Positions 12,283 through 23,449 of a stretch of DNA of 64,000 bases are shown piece after piece; position 1 is the stretch's first letter; each line of letters starts with the position of its first letter. The translations under genes were made by a program, and so were the position numbers. The DNA is from Aquatica leii (lineage: Eukaryota > Arthropoda > Insecta > Coleoptera > Lampyridae), in contig CM069432.1 in assembly GCA_035610365.1 (NCBI GenBank), forward strand, positions 234,264,104 through 234,328,103. Direction: 5' to 3'. The notes under the pieces are model-generated. The model did no database searches and had not been told where the DNA came from. It worked only from the letters and a program-made list of their open reading frames with translations.

Positions 12283-13209
12283 ATAAACGTATGTTGCAAT
12301 AAACTAAATGTTTATATTTGCATTTACAAAATCTTTATTGTACTAATATAGAGAATATTAGTTATTATACCTGGATTAGGTCGTTTAGGTTCGTTTGTAA
12401 AACTGTTTACTATCTTTCGACCACGTTATAGAAACAATTGTTGTGTTCCTATGATCAACGTTACTCTCTATTGTTACCGTTTCTACAGGAAATGAAAACG
12501 ACGGTGCCTTTAAGTAACTGCCTAAGATAACATAATATTTAATTATTTGTGTAATAATTTAAATAGTTTGATTAAATAATCATTTACTTATATTTAAATT
12601 TATTTACATTCATGTGTGAATATCCGTATTCATCTATTCCCACATTATTTTTGTTATATTTTTAAATTATAAATTAATTAAAATTCACTTTATGTACACG
12701 ATTATCAACTATTATAAATAACTAATTTTACTAAACTAATATACAATCAACAAACACTAATAAAATTCAATAAAAACAAATCACTAATGATTTTTTATCA
12801 ACTGTTAGACTATATATTTATAAACACTGACTGCAGATAAATTAATCGTTTAATACTTTTAGTTATCTACATTGAAATCAGCGTGAAAACTTCAAATAAG
12901 CACTTATTTATTTAACTGACTCCGATTTCCTCTGTTTAACTTCTATGCTTTTGTGATATCTGGGACTAAAATATTTTGTCTGCTTTATAAATGCCTCTAA
13001 TATTTTTGAGGCTTCAAAAATTTTTCTTAATAAAAAATATTTAAGAATTATTGTTCAATAACATTTTTTGACAATGAGTAATTATTTACATTAAAAATTC
13101 AAAAAAATGTTATATAAAACAAATTAACAAAAATATAAATACAAACAATTTTTTCCAGTAGTTGTACAAAAAGTACCAATGTTAATAACGCAGTTACTTA
13201 GTTATACAT
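12283..13209 (-). pseudogene. Decayed paralogue of the Ig-domain gene at 27547-28156
   Basis: Same exon order and strand as the intact gene 15 kb away. Exon 1 (13209 to about 13151) keeps the start and a hydrophobic leader (TALLTLVLFVQLLE), but codon 4 is TAA (13198-13200). Exon 2 (12521-12333) keeps SYLKAPSFSF..., VDH, SITWSKDSKQFYK, but the first Ig cysteine is replaced by serine and one extra base shifts the frame after QFYK; the exon is 189 bp against 188 bp in the gene. Its donor GT is lost. Exon 3 starts as NDLL near 12283 with a mutated acceptor and loses similarity before the retrotransposon end at 12222. The promoter region is also similar to that of the gene. Confidence 0.8.
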
Positions 13210-13745
13210 TTTGGCGCAAAAATCTATCAACACACAAGTTAGCATCTGCATTGGAAACGTAAAACTCTGTATATTGTGTCATAATTTGAGCTACATACAT
13301 ATATTTTCTGATATCACCATTATTTAAAAATTAAAAATGTTTTGTTTTTATATATTTATCACATAACTAAGCAATGTTAAAAAAGTTTTACGTAGTAAGA
13401 AAACCCGCTAATTCATACTTTCTAACTTTAATAACGTTTTATACGTTGTCCGCATTTATTGACACTGTCATATGAAATCCGTAAAAGTCACTAATTAAAT
13501 ATTTTTTTAAAAATTAGTAATAGATAAATTGAGATCAGCAGACCTACCATGCAAAAATCAGCACGTAGTAATTGAGTCATTAGTTGCTAGATGTAATGTT
13601 AACGCTAGAAATGTTTTAAAGAAAGTATTCAAATTAAAGATAACAAATTTTGACAATTTTTTATTATTTTTTTAGTTGATAATAAATTTAACAAACTTAT
13701 AAAATTGTTTTTGTTTTTAACACAATTTTATCCGACGAAATCCAT
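13210..13745. other. Upstream flank of the Ig pseudogene
   Basis: The first 60 bp keep similarity to the presumed promoter of the intact gene (ATATACA, then CCAATGCAGATG and ACTTGTGTG on the minus strand). The rest is AT-rich with no gene seen. Confidence 0.5.
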
Positions 13746-13749
13746 CCAC

Positions 13750-14740
13750 AATAAAAGGTGAGACAAAGCTGCATCTTATCGCTACAGCTTTTTAACTTAT
13801 ATGGATAATATGAAAAGACCCACAGAAAAGTTTGAAGTAAGATTTTCAATTATTGGACAAAACGTAAACAATTGAAAATACACTAATAATACAACGCTGC
13901 TCGCAAGCAATGAAAAAGAACTACAAGACATCATAAAGCGGGTAGAAAAAGAAAGCTTTAAATTTTGATCATAGACATACCACAAAACAACAAATCCGAA
14001 ATGAAATGAATGACGGTTCAACAGCAAAAGCAAACATGGCTATAAAAAGTTAAGAAAAATATGAAAAAACAACAACATATCTTAAACAATAAAATTCAGA
14101 CTGGTACAATGTTTTAATCTTCTCTATACTAACATACGGTAGCAAATTCTGGACCCTCAGATATAAAAAAAGCGAAAAAAATGATCTATCGGAAATGTTC
14201 TGTTTGCGAAAAATGGTTAACATTTTATGGACAGAATATCAAACAACCTTATCAATACTAAGATTGGTAAACCCTTTATTTTAGGAGTGGCTATAAAAAC
14301 TACTTGATGAGTTTTCTTATATGCCATAAGAAAACCCATCAAGTAGTTTTTATAGCCACTCCTAAAATAAAGGGTTTACCAATCTTAGTTGAATCACACA
14401 TTAGGAGGTATAAAACACGTTTCTTATCAATACTCTAAGAACATTAAAAAGCGATACTTTTGACATATTATGAAGAAAGAAACTAACATCATGAATAAAT
14501 TAATAATACAGAAAAAGGTAGAAAAAAAGATTCAGAGGTCGATCACCTACCAGATGTATGGATCAAATCACCAAGATAAGTGGAAAATACAAGTGCAAGA
14601 CCGAGAAAAATAGAGAGAAGCAATTTAAATTGATTTGGTGGCTGCTACATTTCCTATTAAGAATTATGACTTAGGAAGAGGAAGACAGAGGAGTCCCAAA
14701 AAAATAATTAATATAATATAATATTTAGAAAGAATTTACT
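13750..14740 (+). pseudogene. RTE-like non-LTR reverse transcriptase remnant
   Basis: Plus-strand remnant read in several frames. Near 13750-13900 lies the end of the palm (QS..., FNLY-like, TEKFEVRFSIIGQ, then NNTTLLASNEKELQDIIKR where the family has YADDT). Near 14100-14260 comes SILTYGSKFWTL...LRKMVNILW...TTLSIL, and after the hairpin insertion TLKSDTFDIL and RFRGRSPTRCMDQITKISGK. This order is typical of RTE-type elements. The YADD catalytic pair is already lost and many frameshifts are present, so it is old. The uninterrupted reading across 14257/14434 shows that the hairpin arrived after the copy had inserted. Confidence 0.72.
14258..14388. repeat. Near-perfect 63-bp inverted repeat (hairpin insertion)
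   Basis: Two 63-bp arms (14258-14320 and 14326-14388) with one mismatch and a 5-base centre (ATGCC). It lies inside the RTE-like remnant. CTTATCAATACTAAGA at 14248-14263 recurs, with two extra bases, at 14423-14440, so the hairpin and 34 bp beside it look like an insertion flanked by a 16-bp duplication. No coding capacity. Confidence 0.8.
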
Positions 14741-15190
14741 GTTACAGACATTATGAAAAAAAACATTTACTAAAAATTTGCCATAAATGCTTTAAAATAA
14801 AGCCAAGCGTTGGTTCTTAAATAACTAAAATGCACAAAGCAAATATTGAAGAAAAAGACAATCTAAATGTAAAATTGTACGGGTCATTAAATTTGGCATA
14901 AATTGAAGAGTGGAAATGCTAAAGGTTGCAAGCGGCATTTTTTCAAAAATTCAGATTTTTCTATAGAAGCGTTGTATGTGCCATGATTTGTGTCTGAGAA
15001 AAGGAATATGTGCCTATCGTTAATTAAATGGTTTAGATTTGTGTTAAAATATGTCGTTTTGTGTATGTTTGTTGAGAAATTTCTCACCAAAGGTTGTAAG
15101 TGCTACATGGCGCTTTGCATTTACTTTAGTTAATGGTGTTCAACATCAGATTTAATTAACACGTGTTTGGTGTTTGATTGTACGTGAAAG

Positions 15191-16075
15191 ATGAAAAATT
15201 CGAATAGTAGCAAATCCTGCAAGGAAATGAAAAAACATTTAAAAGAATTTGGAAAATCGTACAAGTTGCGTAAAGTTGTTAATTGACCCAAAAAGGAAGA
15301 ACCGCCAAGAGAGGTTAGTAAACGGAACCAACCATTTTTAATGATCTTATATGTAGAGTAATTTTTACAGGTTTCCTGCAAATGCAAGTTTGCAAGCAAA
15401 AAGTTTTATTTACTTTCCTTTCCTGAGCAAAACGTAAACACTCAGGGTGCCTACATAATGGTAAAAATAAACATGATAAAACTTGTTACACCGATAAGCA
15501 AACCAGACATGGAAAACCAAACTTTTTTGCGCTTTGTAGAATCCAGTGGTTTTGCTAAAACTAAATTTAGACTACAACATTAGTGTAAGTTTGAGGAAGC
15601 TCAAAAGCTTTTGCGACTAGCGTTTACTCGTTTTCAAAAACTTCGAAGCAATATATATTCCTTGTCTGTGGATATGGAGCAGGTTTTATTCGTTCCAACG
15701 CTAACGCACTTCGATATGTTCAATCTTCCTCAGCTGTCAGAATTTTGAAGTGCACATAGGATACACAGGAACAGCTGTAATGTGTTTATAGTACCAGGAT
15801 GTAGTAGGACGTGGTGCAAATGAATTCCGTATTGTTTACTTCTGCTGAATGGAAATCTGTCAAAAATCAAAGGAGGTATAATCTGACCGATTATAATAGG
15901 TTCAAACAGATATTTTGAGAAAAGGAAAAATTTTGGATGGTCTCAGAAGAGCGGAATTGAAAAAAAAATTAATCAAAAAAGTAAAATGTTTGACAACAAA
16001 AAAAGTTCCTTCGTACAATAATTGATTTTTTTTCTGAACCAAAATACAAAGAATTTTACAGAACGTTAGTCTTAT
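15191..16075 (+). pseudogene. Unnamed DNA-transposon protein, decayed
   Basis: Exon 1 starts at ATG 15191 (MKNSNSSKSCKEMKKH...) and has a TGA near 15277. A 57-bp intron fits at 15314-15370 (GTTAGT...TTTTTACAG). Exon 2 begins SCKCKFASKK and runs to a TAG near 15583, after which VDMEQVLFVPTLTHFDMF, IHRNSCNV and LLLLNGNLS can be read in shifting frames up to about 16075 (FYRTL). The Cys-rich start, the D-M-Q-Q-V-L-like box and the final FY..L box match a family of insect proteins usually annotated as uncharacterised and thought to be transposon-derived; I cannot name the superfamily. Dead copy. Confidence 0.5.
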
Positions 16076-16180
16076 AACGTTATTTTTTGACACCGCATCC
16101 ACCACTCACGTCGTTTCTACCGTGGAACTAAAGACAAATTTTTATGGGATAAAACTTTATTCGTTAATCAATAATATAAA

Positions 16181-16443
16181 AGTTACATCACAGGAAATAG
16201 AAACAAGGGAAACGCTCATGTAACACCGCCGTATTATAGTTTCCAATAATAAGCATTTTCTATGAGAAAGAAAGAAAGTAGATGTAAGCATTTTATTTAG
16301 TTGAATTGTAAAACTAATTATTACATTAAGTTTGTTAACAACCGCCGTGGTAATAAGTCGTTGCATAAATAAATAAAAATAAAGTTGAATTGAAACTTAG
16401 TTTTCTTTTTAAAAACAAAATATTTCCAAACGGAAATATAATT
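16181..16443 (+). repeat. 5' LTR
   Basis: 263 bp, starting AGTTACATCAC and ending AATATAATT, the AGTTA...AATT type of end seen in gypsy-like errantiviruses rather than TG...CA. It would carry promoter and polyadenylation signals; an AT-rich AATAAATAAA tract lies near 16367-16385. It matches the 3' LTR except for two G/A differences. Confidence 0.9.
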
Positions 16444-16460
16444 GGCGCAGTCGGTAGGAT
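16443..16460 (+). promoter_or_regulatory. Primer binding site, tRNA-Ser
   Basis: TGGCGCAGTCGGTAGGAT directly at the LTR end. It is complementary to the 3' end of insect tRNA-Ser (…GACTGCG plus CCA), allowing one G-U pair. Serine tRNA priming is known for some errantiviruses such as 17.6 and 297. Confidence 0.85.
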
Positions 16461-16927
16461 TTTATCGGTACGGTTACCAAAGTGCACAAAATTGTTTATC
16501 GAAAACAAGTGCGGGAAACCGGTGAATTTTAATTCTTTGATCGATAAACGAACAAAGCAACGACTAAAACCAACACCGCAATAAGTTACAAGAAGCCATC
16601 CGAGTGACCAAAGAAGTGTGCATCGCAGCACCGGTCGAGGGTAGCGGTACAACCAGGAGCAGTTCGAGTGACCACCAAAAAGGTGCATAGCAGCATCGGT
16701 CGAGGGCAGCCCCCAAAAACAACACAACCACACAAGGTAGGAGTTACAAATTTCACACCGTTCACTTGAACATAAAAAGGGTACTTCCTTAATAAATATT
16801 TTTGTAATATTTTCCACTATTTGGAAATTGCGAGTGCAAAATTAGTTAAAAACAAAATAAATTAATAAATTTAGAGAACCTGGAGGAATTAGTAGTTTCT
16901 TTAGATAATTTAGCGATAGAAACCAAA
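16461..16927 (+). other. Errantivirus 5' leader
   Basis: 467-bp untranslated leader between primer site and gag. It contains candidate splice donors (for example AAGGTAGGAG near 16733) that could join to the acceptor before env at 21558-21559. No conserved reading frame is recognised. Confidence 0.6.
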
Positions 16928-18007
16928 ATGACTAATCCACCTATGAATTATCAATTATTTAAAATCGAACTAGATACGATCCCGATTTTTGAGGGAAAAG
17001 AAACACAAATAAATGCGTTTTGCATGGCTTGCGACAATGTCGATCAAAGATACAAAAATATCGCAGAAGTGCAAACCGTAATACGGGCAGCAATTTTTTC
17101 TAAATTTAAAGGCAAGGCTTCTGAAATCCTATCCCCGCGAGACGATTTAACTAAATGGAGCGAAATAAAAGATGCAATTATTAATCATTTTTCGGACACT
17201 AGAGACCTTGAGCAGTTAACAGTAGAATTTAATAATATTAGGATTAATAAAGGCGAAAGTTTAATAGATTACGGTTACAGAATTAGAACTAACTTAGGAA
17301 AGTTAATAGCTAAAATTAATTTATCAGATATAACACATAAACCGATAAGACAAGAAATCATAACTTCAAACGCGTTAGATAGATTTTTGGTAACAATACC
17401 CTATCAAATCGCAATGCAAATTAGAGCCAGAAAACCAACTACGTTAGAGCAAGCAATCACTTACGCACAAGACGAAATTAACTTCGCAGAACGAGCCGGA
17501 CAAAATCTTAATCATACCCCAACCTCAAATGCGACAAAATTTTCTTCAAAACCATTATTTAATCCATTTCCTAAAGGCACATCAAATTTTAAACCTCATC
17601 AACAAATGTCACAACCAAATTTTCGAAATAATTTTTCAAACCCTAACCCATTTGCACAGCCTAAATTTTACAATCAAGTTCAATACAAATCGCCTAACTT
17701 TCAACAAAATCAATCGCCACAATTTTACAAACCACCTACGAACGTTTTTAAACCAAACCCAAATGCAAATTTACCAAAGCCTACACCAATGTCGGGTGTT
17801 TCTACTTTAAAAAATTTTCTTCACGAAATCGATCACGAATCAATTGTTTACGATCACGAAACAAATCAATATTATGCCCCCATTAATTTCGAACAGAACG
17901 ACGAGAACAATCCGCCAATAACGGAAAATCCCCCAATTAATTTCAATGATGAAACCGAGTCTGACATAAATTTTTTCGGAGTTTCCTCAACGACCGAATC
18001 AGGATGA
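16928..18007 (+). CDS. gag: Gag polyprotein, errantivirus type
   Basis: 359 residues, intact. It would form the virus-like particle. The first 210 residues are a retroviral-type capsid region (FEGKETQINAF, then repeated helices with KFKGKASEIL and HFSDTRDLEQL). The C-terminal part is rich in Asn, Pro, Gln and Phe and has no CCHC zinc knuckle, as is usual in errantiviruses. The ATG at 16928 is in AAAATG context and is the first long frame after the leader. The stop TGA at 18005-18007 overlaps the pol ATG (18004-18006) as ATGA, with pol in the -1 frame, so pol could be made by frameshifting or by reinitiation. Confidence 0.9.
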   Translation: MTNPPMNYQLFKIELDTIPIFEGKETQINAFCMACDNVDQRYKNIAEVQTVIRAAIFSKFKGKASEILSPRDDLTKWSEIKDAIINHFSDTRDLEQLTVEFNNIRINKGESLIDYGYRIRTNLGKLIAKINLSDITHKPIRQEIITSNALDRFLVTIPYQIAMQIRARKPTTLEQAITYAQDEINFAERAGQNLNHTPTSNATKFSSKPLFNPFPKGTSNFKPHQQMSQPNFRNNFSNPNPFAQPKFYNQVQYKSPNFQQNQSPQFYKPPTNVFKPNPNANLPKPTPMSGVSTLKNFLHEIDHESIVYDHETNQYYAPINFEQNDENNPPITENPPINFNDETESDINFFGVSSTTESG

Positions 18008-21000
18008 CACCATGTTTACCCTACATCACATTAAATAATCCACCCTTAAAAATACTGATAGACACAGGTAGCGAAATTAATATAATTGACCCGCGAGTTA
18101 TTTCTAAATTTTATCCAAATTCTACTCAACCTACAAATCTAAAAATAAACACTGCCAATGGCACAACTACAGTAAAAACATTAGCCAGTGTACCCTGTTT
18201 TAAAGAATTCAGAGCATTTGGTAATTTAAAATTTATTGTATTAAATTTCCACGACTATTTCGATGCGTTAATAGGAATCCGCGACCTTAAAAAATTAAAA
18301 TTTAACATAGATCTGCAAAATAATTTACTGACACGTAGCGACGGAAATCATTTTTCTTTACGTTATAATAAACCTCAAAAAATCAAAATACATCCACGGA
18401 CTAAACAAATTTATACTTTATCTTACGCGAAACCAGACCAGGACATTTTTGTAGAAGAAAGAACGATAAACGACGTAACATTGATAGGAGGTATTTATAA
18501 AATCTACAACGGTAACGTAAATGTAATAATCGAAAATCCAACGAATGAAGAACAGAGCATGGAAATTGACGACTTACTAGAAGAAAAAATTGACGAAAAC
18601 GACATTCAAGAATTTTATTTCGAAAACGATTCAAGCTTAAAAAATCTAAGTAACCTCATAAGAATGGAACATATGAACTCCGAAGAAAGAAGAGCGATAG
18701 TTAAAATCTGTAAAAAATATATAGACATCTTTAAAGCCCCGGATGATCAACTAACTACGACCGATTTAGTAGAACATAAAATAATCACAAAAGATGAAGA
18801 ACCTATATTCTTAAGAGCATATAGGACACCATTTACAAATAAAGAGAAGATTAGGATTCATGTCGAGGAAATGTTAGAACAAGGAATAATTCAACCTAGT
18901 GTGTCACCCTGGGGATTCCCTGTACACCTAGTGAAGAAAAAACCAGACGCATCAGGAAAAGAAAAAACAAGAATGGTCATAGATTATCGGCAACTGAATG
19001 CAAAAACCATAGATGATCGACATCCACTACCGAATATGGAAGATATCTTAGACAAACTAGGAAGAGCGCAATACTTCACAGTTTTGGACCTAACATCAGG
19101 TTACCACCAAATAAGACTAGACGAAAATTCAAAACAAAAGACGGCGTTTAATACGGAATTCGGACATTTTGAATTCAACCGAATGCCTTTTGGCCTGAAA
19201 AACGCACCGGCGACTTTTCAACGCATGATGAATCACGTGCTAAGAGACCTAATCAACACACACTGTTTAGTTTATTTAGATGATATTATTATATTTTCAC
19301 CTAATTTGGAAGAACATAAAAAATCATTAGAAAAAGTATTCAAAAAATTACAAATTCATAATTTAAAACTGCAACTCGACAAATGCGAGTTCTGCAAGAA
19401 AGAAACCGAGTTCTTAGGACATATCGTTACAACAGAAGGAATAAAACCAAACCCACAGAAAATTTCGGCAATACAAAACTACCCAATACCGAGGAATCAA
19501 AAGGAGATCCGAGGATTTTTAGGACTCATGGGCTATTATCGCAAATTTATTAAAGATTTTTCGAAAATTACACGACCCTTAACAAAACAATTAAAGAAAA
19601 ATGTTCAAATAAAAATCGACGAAGAATTCATAGAAACTATCAATAAATGTAAGACACTCTTAACTAATAACCCAATTTTGAAATATCCAGATATGAATAA
19701 GACATTTACTCTAACGACAGACGCCTCTAATGAAGCTTTAGGAGCGGTACTAACACAAGAAGATCACCCCGTCGCTTATGGATCGAGGACTCTCAACGAC
19801 GCGGAGAAAAATTACAGCACCACAGAAAAAGAACTGTTAGCGATAGTTTGGGCAACTAAACACTTTAGGCCGTATCTTTATGGAAACAAATTCACGATCG
19901 AAACGGATCACCGACCACTAACCTGGCTATTCTCACTTAAAGAGGCCAATTCGAAATTGACGAGATGGAAGCTCAGTTTAACGGAATATAATTATGACAT
20001 TAAATATAAGAAAGGAAAGGAAAATTACGTAGCCGACGCGTTATCGAGACCACCTAAAGAAACCTATATAAACGAGGTCGATTTTGACACCATCGTGGCA
20101 AACGCTGATGGACCCACCGAACAAGACTTACAGGAATTAGACGAAATTTTGAAGAATCTATCACCAGAACAGGAAGAAGATAATCAAACAATACATACAT
20201 CTCGAGGAGAAATCGATATTGACATCCCATACAAAGAATCACCATTAAATTTTCAGAAAAATCAAATCATACTCGATACCCATAGAAGTTCAACAGAAAC
20301 AATAGTTAAACACATAAATTTATTCGAAAACACAAAGAAACGTACTTATTGTAGTTTACCATTCGGATGTAATGACGAAGAAATTTTAAACATTTTAAAA
20401 GACCTCATTCAACCAAATATCAACATTAGCATTTACTTCAAAAACGTAACATGGAGAGAGAAATTCTAAAAATCATTCGAGAAAATTTTAACAATACTAT
20501 TAAAATCAATATCACTAATAAATTATTAGAGGACGTAGAAGACCAAAATGAACAGACAAAATTTATTGAATATTATCACACGGGAAAAACGAAACATCGA
20601 GGAATTAACGAAACCTATAACTCATTAAAAAATTTATATTACTGGCCCAAAATGGAAACCGACGTAACTAAGTACATTAATAACTGTGAAATTTGCAATT
20701 TATCAAAAATTGACAGAAATCCCCAAAAATTACCAATATCATTGACACCAACACCGGATAAACCATTCCAAATTATACACGCTGATTTATTATTCATCAA
20801 TCAAAAAATCCTGTTGACAATTGTCGACGCATTTTCCAAATACGCGCAAGCTTATCTTTTACCGGATAGAAACTCACAAACCATTTTACAATATTTATCA
20901 TTGTACATGTCACATCATGGCATTTTTTCAAAATTAATCACGGACGATGACCCATCCTTCTGCAATAATTTAGTAACAGAATTTCTAAAAACTCACAAAA

Positions 21001-21637
21001 TTCATCACCATAGGGTATGTACCGAAAACTCTAAATCAAACGGGATAGTTGAAAGATTTAACTCAACTCTAATAGAATCTTTACGAGTATTAAATGTCGA
21101 AAAATCGAAATTAGCTTTGAAACTCAAGTACACATGGCAGTAATCGCGTATAATAATAGCATCCACACAACAACGAAATTTACACCCTTCCAAATAATTA
21201 ATGGCAACGAACGAAATATTTTACCTTTCGACAAAACCAGTAACCGAATTACCGAAGATTACATAAATGAAAGAAACAAAACAACAGAACTTCTTAATCA
21301 ACAAGTAAAAGAAAACATACTCAAGATAAAGGAAAAAATACAGCAAAAGCAACCAGAAAATACGATAGAAGAAAATTTACCAGAGCAAATTGTATATGTT
21401 CGGAGAAATCAACAACGAAATAAATTAAGGCCGTACGCAGAGAAAATAAAAATCAAAAACGTAACAGACAACACCGTAACATTTAAAAACAAACGAAACA
21501 AAAACACTAAACTTAAACGAGATTTAATCAAAAGAAGTAAAAGGCATGTGTTGTTACAGGATGAAAACGGCAGCACTAACCCTCACGATCCTGGCCCTAG
21601 TACTAGCGGACAAGGAAATACAAATCAAACCCATTAA
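18004..21637 (+). pseudogene. pol: Pol polyprotein (PR-RT-RNaseH-IN) with two frameshifts
   Basis: Encodes the replication enzymes. Protease: IDTGSEINI at about residues 19-27. Reverse transcriptase: VIDYRQLN, GYHQIRL, FGLKNAPATFQ and the catalytic YLDDI near residue 423. RNase H: TTDASNEALG and ETDHRPL. The first frame ends at 20469; the integrase goes on in another frame from about 20451, with an H-H-C-C zinc finger (YYHTGKTKH ... CEIC) and the D, D, E residues in HADLL, TDDDPSF and GIVERF. A second shift near 21130 moves the last part to the frame ending at 21637. With nearly identical LTRs, these are recent lesions or sequence errors. Confidence 0.88.
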
Positions 21638-23229
21638 TAATTATCTGCTACCCTTAGCATTAGGAAACGCGTATAAGCACGTATCTAACCATAAATTAGT
21701 TTTTACTTTAGAATATAGCCATGTAAGTTTATTAATTAACAGTTTAACTTCTCAACACGAACTTTTTTTTAACAAATATAAAAATATTAAGCACAGCACA
21801 GAACCCACATTATCTGAACATGACGTAAATATTGTCAAATTACTAAAGCAATGCCAAAATCAAATACAATCCATTATCAGAAAATACAAAAATTTTATAT
21901 CATTTAAACGAAACAAGCGATCACCCTTTAATTTTATTGGTAAGGCAGCAAATTGGCTTTTTGGAGTAATGGACGATGACGAAAGAAAAGAAATTTACGA
22001 AATTATACAGCCACTAAAAAGAAAATCAAATTGACATTGTCAAGAATGTAAATTATAAAACAACGTTATTACAAACCATGTTTAATCAAATTCAAAATTT
22101 AACTAACAACATTAATAGTAACGGGCGGTTAATTGAAAAGCACATCAATCATTTAAACGAGAAAGTTGCAGAAATAGATCAATACACCTTAATACTTGAA
22201 ATCATATTTATTTTAGAAAACAACATAAACGAAGTAGAAACATTTATCAATGAGTTACATCAATCAATTATACTAGGATTCAGAAACCAATTACACCCTT
22301 TCTTACTACCTTATTCACAATTACGTAACGAACTAAATCATTTAAAAGCTCTATATCCAAAAGGAACACTAAATTTATTAAACGATCATTACTATTACTC
22401 AATACTAGCCGTACGAATAGGTTTAGACACCACCAACTTAATTATTTCAATCGAGTTCCCAATAGTGGAAGATAACAATGCAACATTATATAAAATTGTA
22501 AAAGTACCCTATCACGAAACATATGTTCTAGAACGATGTGACTATTTAGTGTGGTCCTACAACCAGCTAGAATGTGTTACTAACTATTTTTTGGTAGAAA
22601 ACAAATATATAATCGAAAACAACGATACAGTGCAAATTAATAATAATTGTGTTAAAAATTTATTACAAAACAGTGTTGACAACTGTACTATTGTAAAAAT
22701 TGGTCAATCGCCAACCAGGTTAATAGCCCTTAATCAGGCGAACTATGTTCTAATAACTGAAAGTGAAGTGTTGGTTAAATACCAGTGCAAAACAAAAGGA
22801 ACTGTTACGATTAATAAGAATTCGTTAATTAAACTACCTTTAAATTGTTCTATAGAATTTAAGCAACAATTGTTTGTTAATAGTAAAGAAGAGGTATACG
22901 AAGAAATGATTTTACCTGAAATTACGCGATTAGAATTTAATGAAATTAATACAATTAATCAACCTTTTGAACTAACAAAAATTAATTTTGACGAAAACTT
23001 ACAAAAACGAATCTTTGAAGATCGAGTAATGCACCCTCAAGAAATACCCCTTCATTACCAACTTACCTATTATTTGTTTCTCATTTTAATAATTATTGTA
23101 ATTATTATTTTTTGTAAATTTAAGAATAAGCTAAGGTCAATGATTGTAAGAAAGCCTGGGAACAGTCTTTCAACTCGGCAGGGAGGAGTTACATCACAAG
23201 AAATAGAAACAAGGGAAACGCTCATGTAA
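21561..23229 (+). pseudogene. env: Envelope glycoprotein with one frameshift
   Basis: Membrane glycoprotein of the errantivirus class. I chose the ATG at 21561 because it follows a good splice acceptor (TTGTTACAG, 21551-21559) and opens a clear signal peptide (KTAALTLTILALVLA). The upstream in-frame ATG (21546) is probably not used. A furin-type site (RNKR) stands near 21925, followed by a hydrophobic fusion-peptide-like stretch. The frame breaks near 22020 and continues from about 22024 through 22078-23229, with a membrane anchor (LILIIIVIIIF, near 23085-23115) and a short basic tail. The last 14 codons run into the 3' LTR. The start overlaps the pol end by 77 bp. Confidence 0.87.
23178..23186 (+). 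promoter_or_regulatory. Polypurine tract
   Basis: GCAGGGAGG directly before the 3' LTR, the expected plus-strand primer site. Confidence 0.75.
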
Positions 23230-23449
23230 CACCGCCGTATTATAGTTTCCAATAATAAGCATTTTCTATGAGAAAGAAAGAAAGTAGATGTAAGCATTTT
23301 ATTTAGTTGAATTGTAAAACTAATTATTACATTAAGTTTGTTAACAACCGCCGTGGTAATAAGTCGTTGCATAAATAAATAAAAATAAAGTTAAATTGAA
23401 ACTTAGTTTTCTTTTTAAAAACAAAATATTTCCAAACGGAAATATAATT
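23187..23449 (+). repeat. 3' LTR
   Basis: 263 bp, 261 of 263 positions equal to the 5' LTR. The env stop codon (23227-23229) lies inside it. Confidence 0.9.

Larger units (their letters stand above)
16181..23449 (+). mobile_element. Errantivirus-like Gypsy LTR retrotransposon, full length
   Basis: 7269-bp element with two 263-bp LTRs, a tRNA-Ser primer site, gag, pol and env in the order of Metaviridae/Errantivirus. The LTRs differ at only two positions, so it inserted recently on an evolutionary scale. Yet pol carries two frameshifts and env one. The flanks are TATAAA (left) and TATATA (right); no exact 4-bp duplication is visible. The element is not expected to be active as sequenced. Confidence 0.92.

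Noticed and set aside
16335-16817. 160-codon minus frame in the errantivirus leader
   Set aside because: Antisense to the primer site and leader; no motif and no reason for conservation.
23070-23372. 100-codon minus frame, also seen at 16157-16366
   Set aside because: It is the antisense of the LTR and env end, present twice only because the LTR is duplicated.
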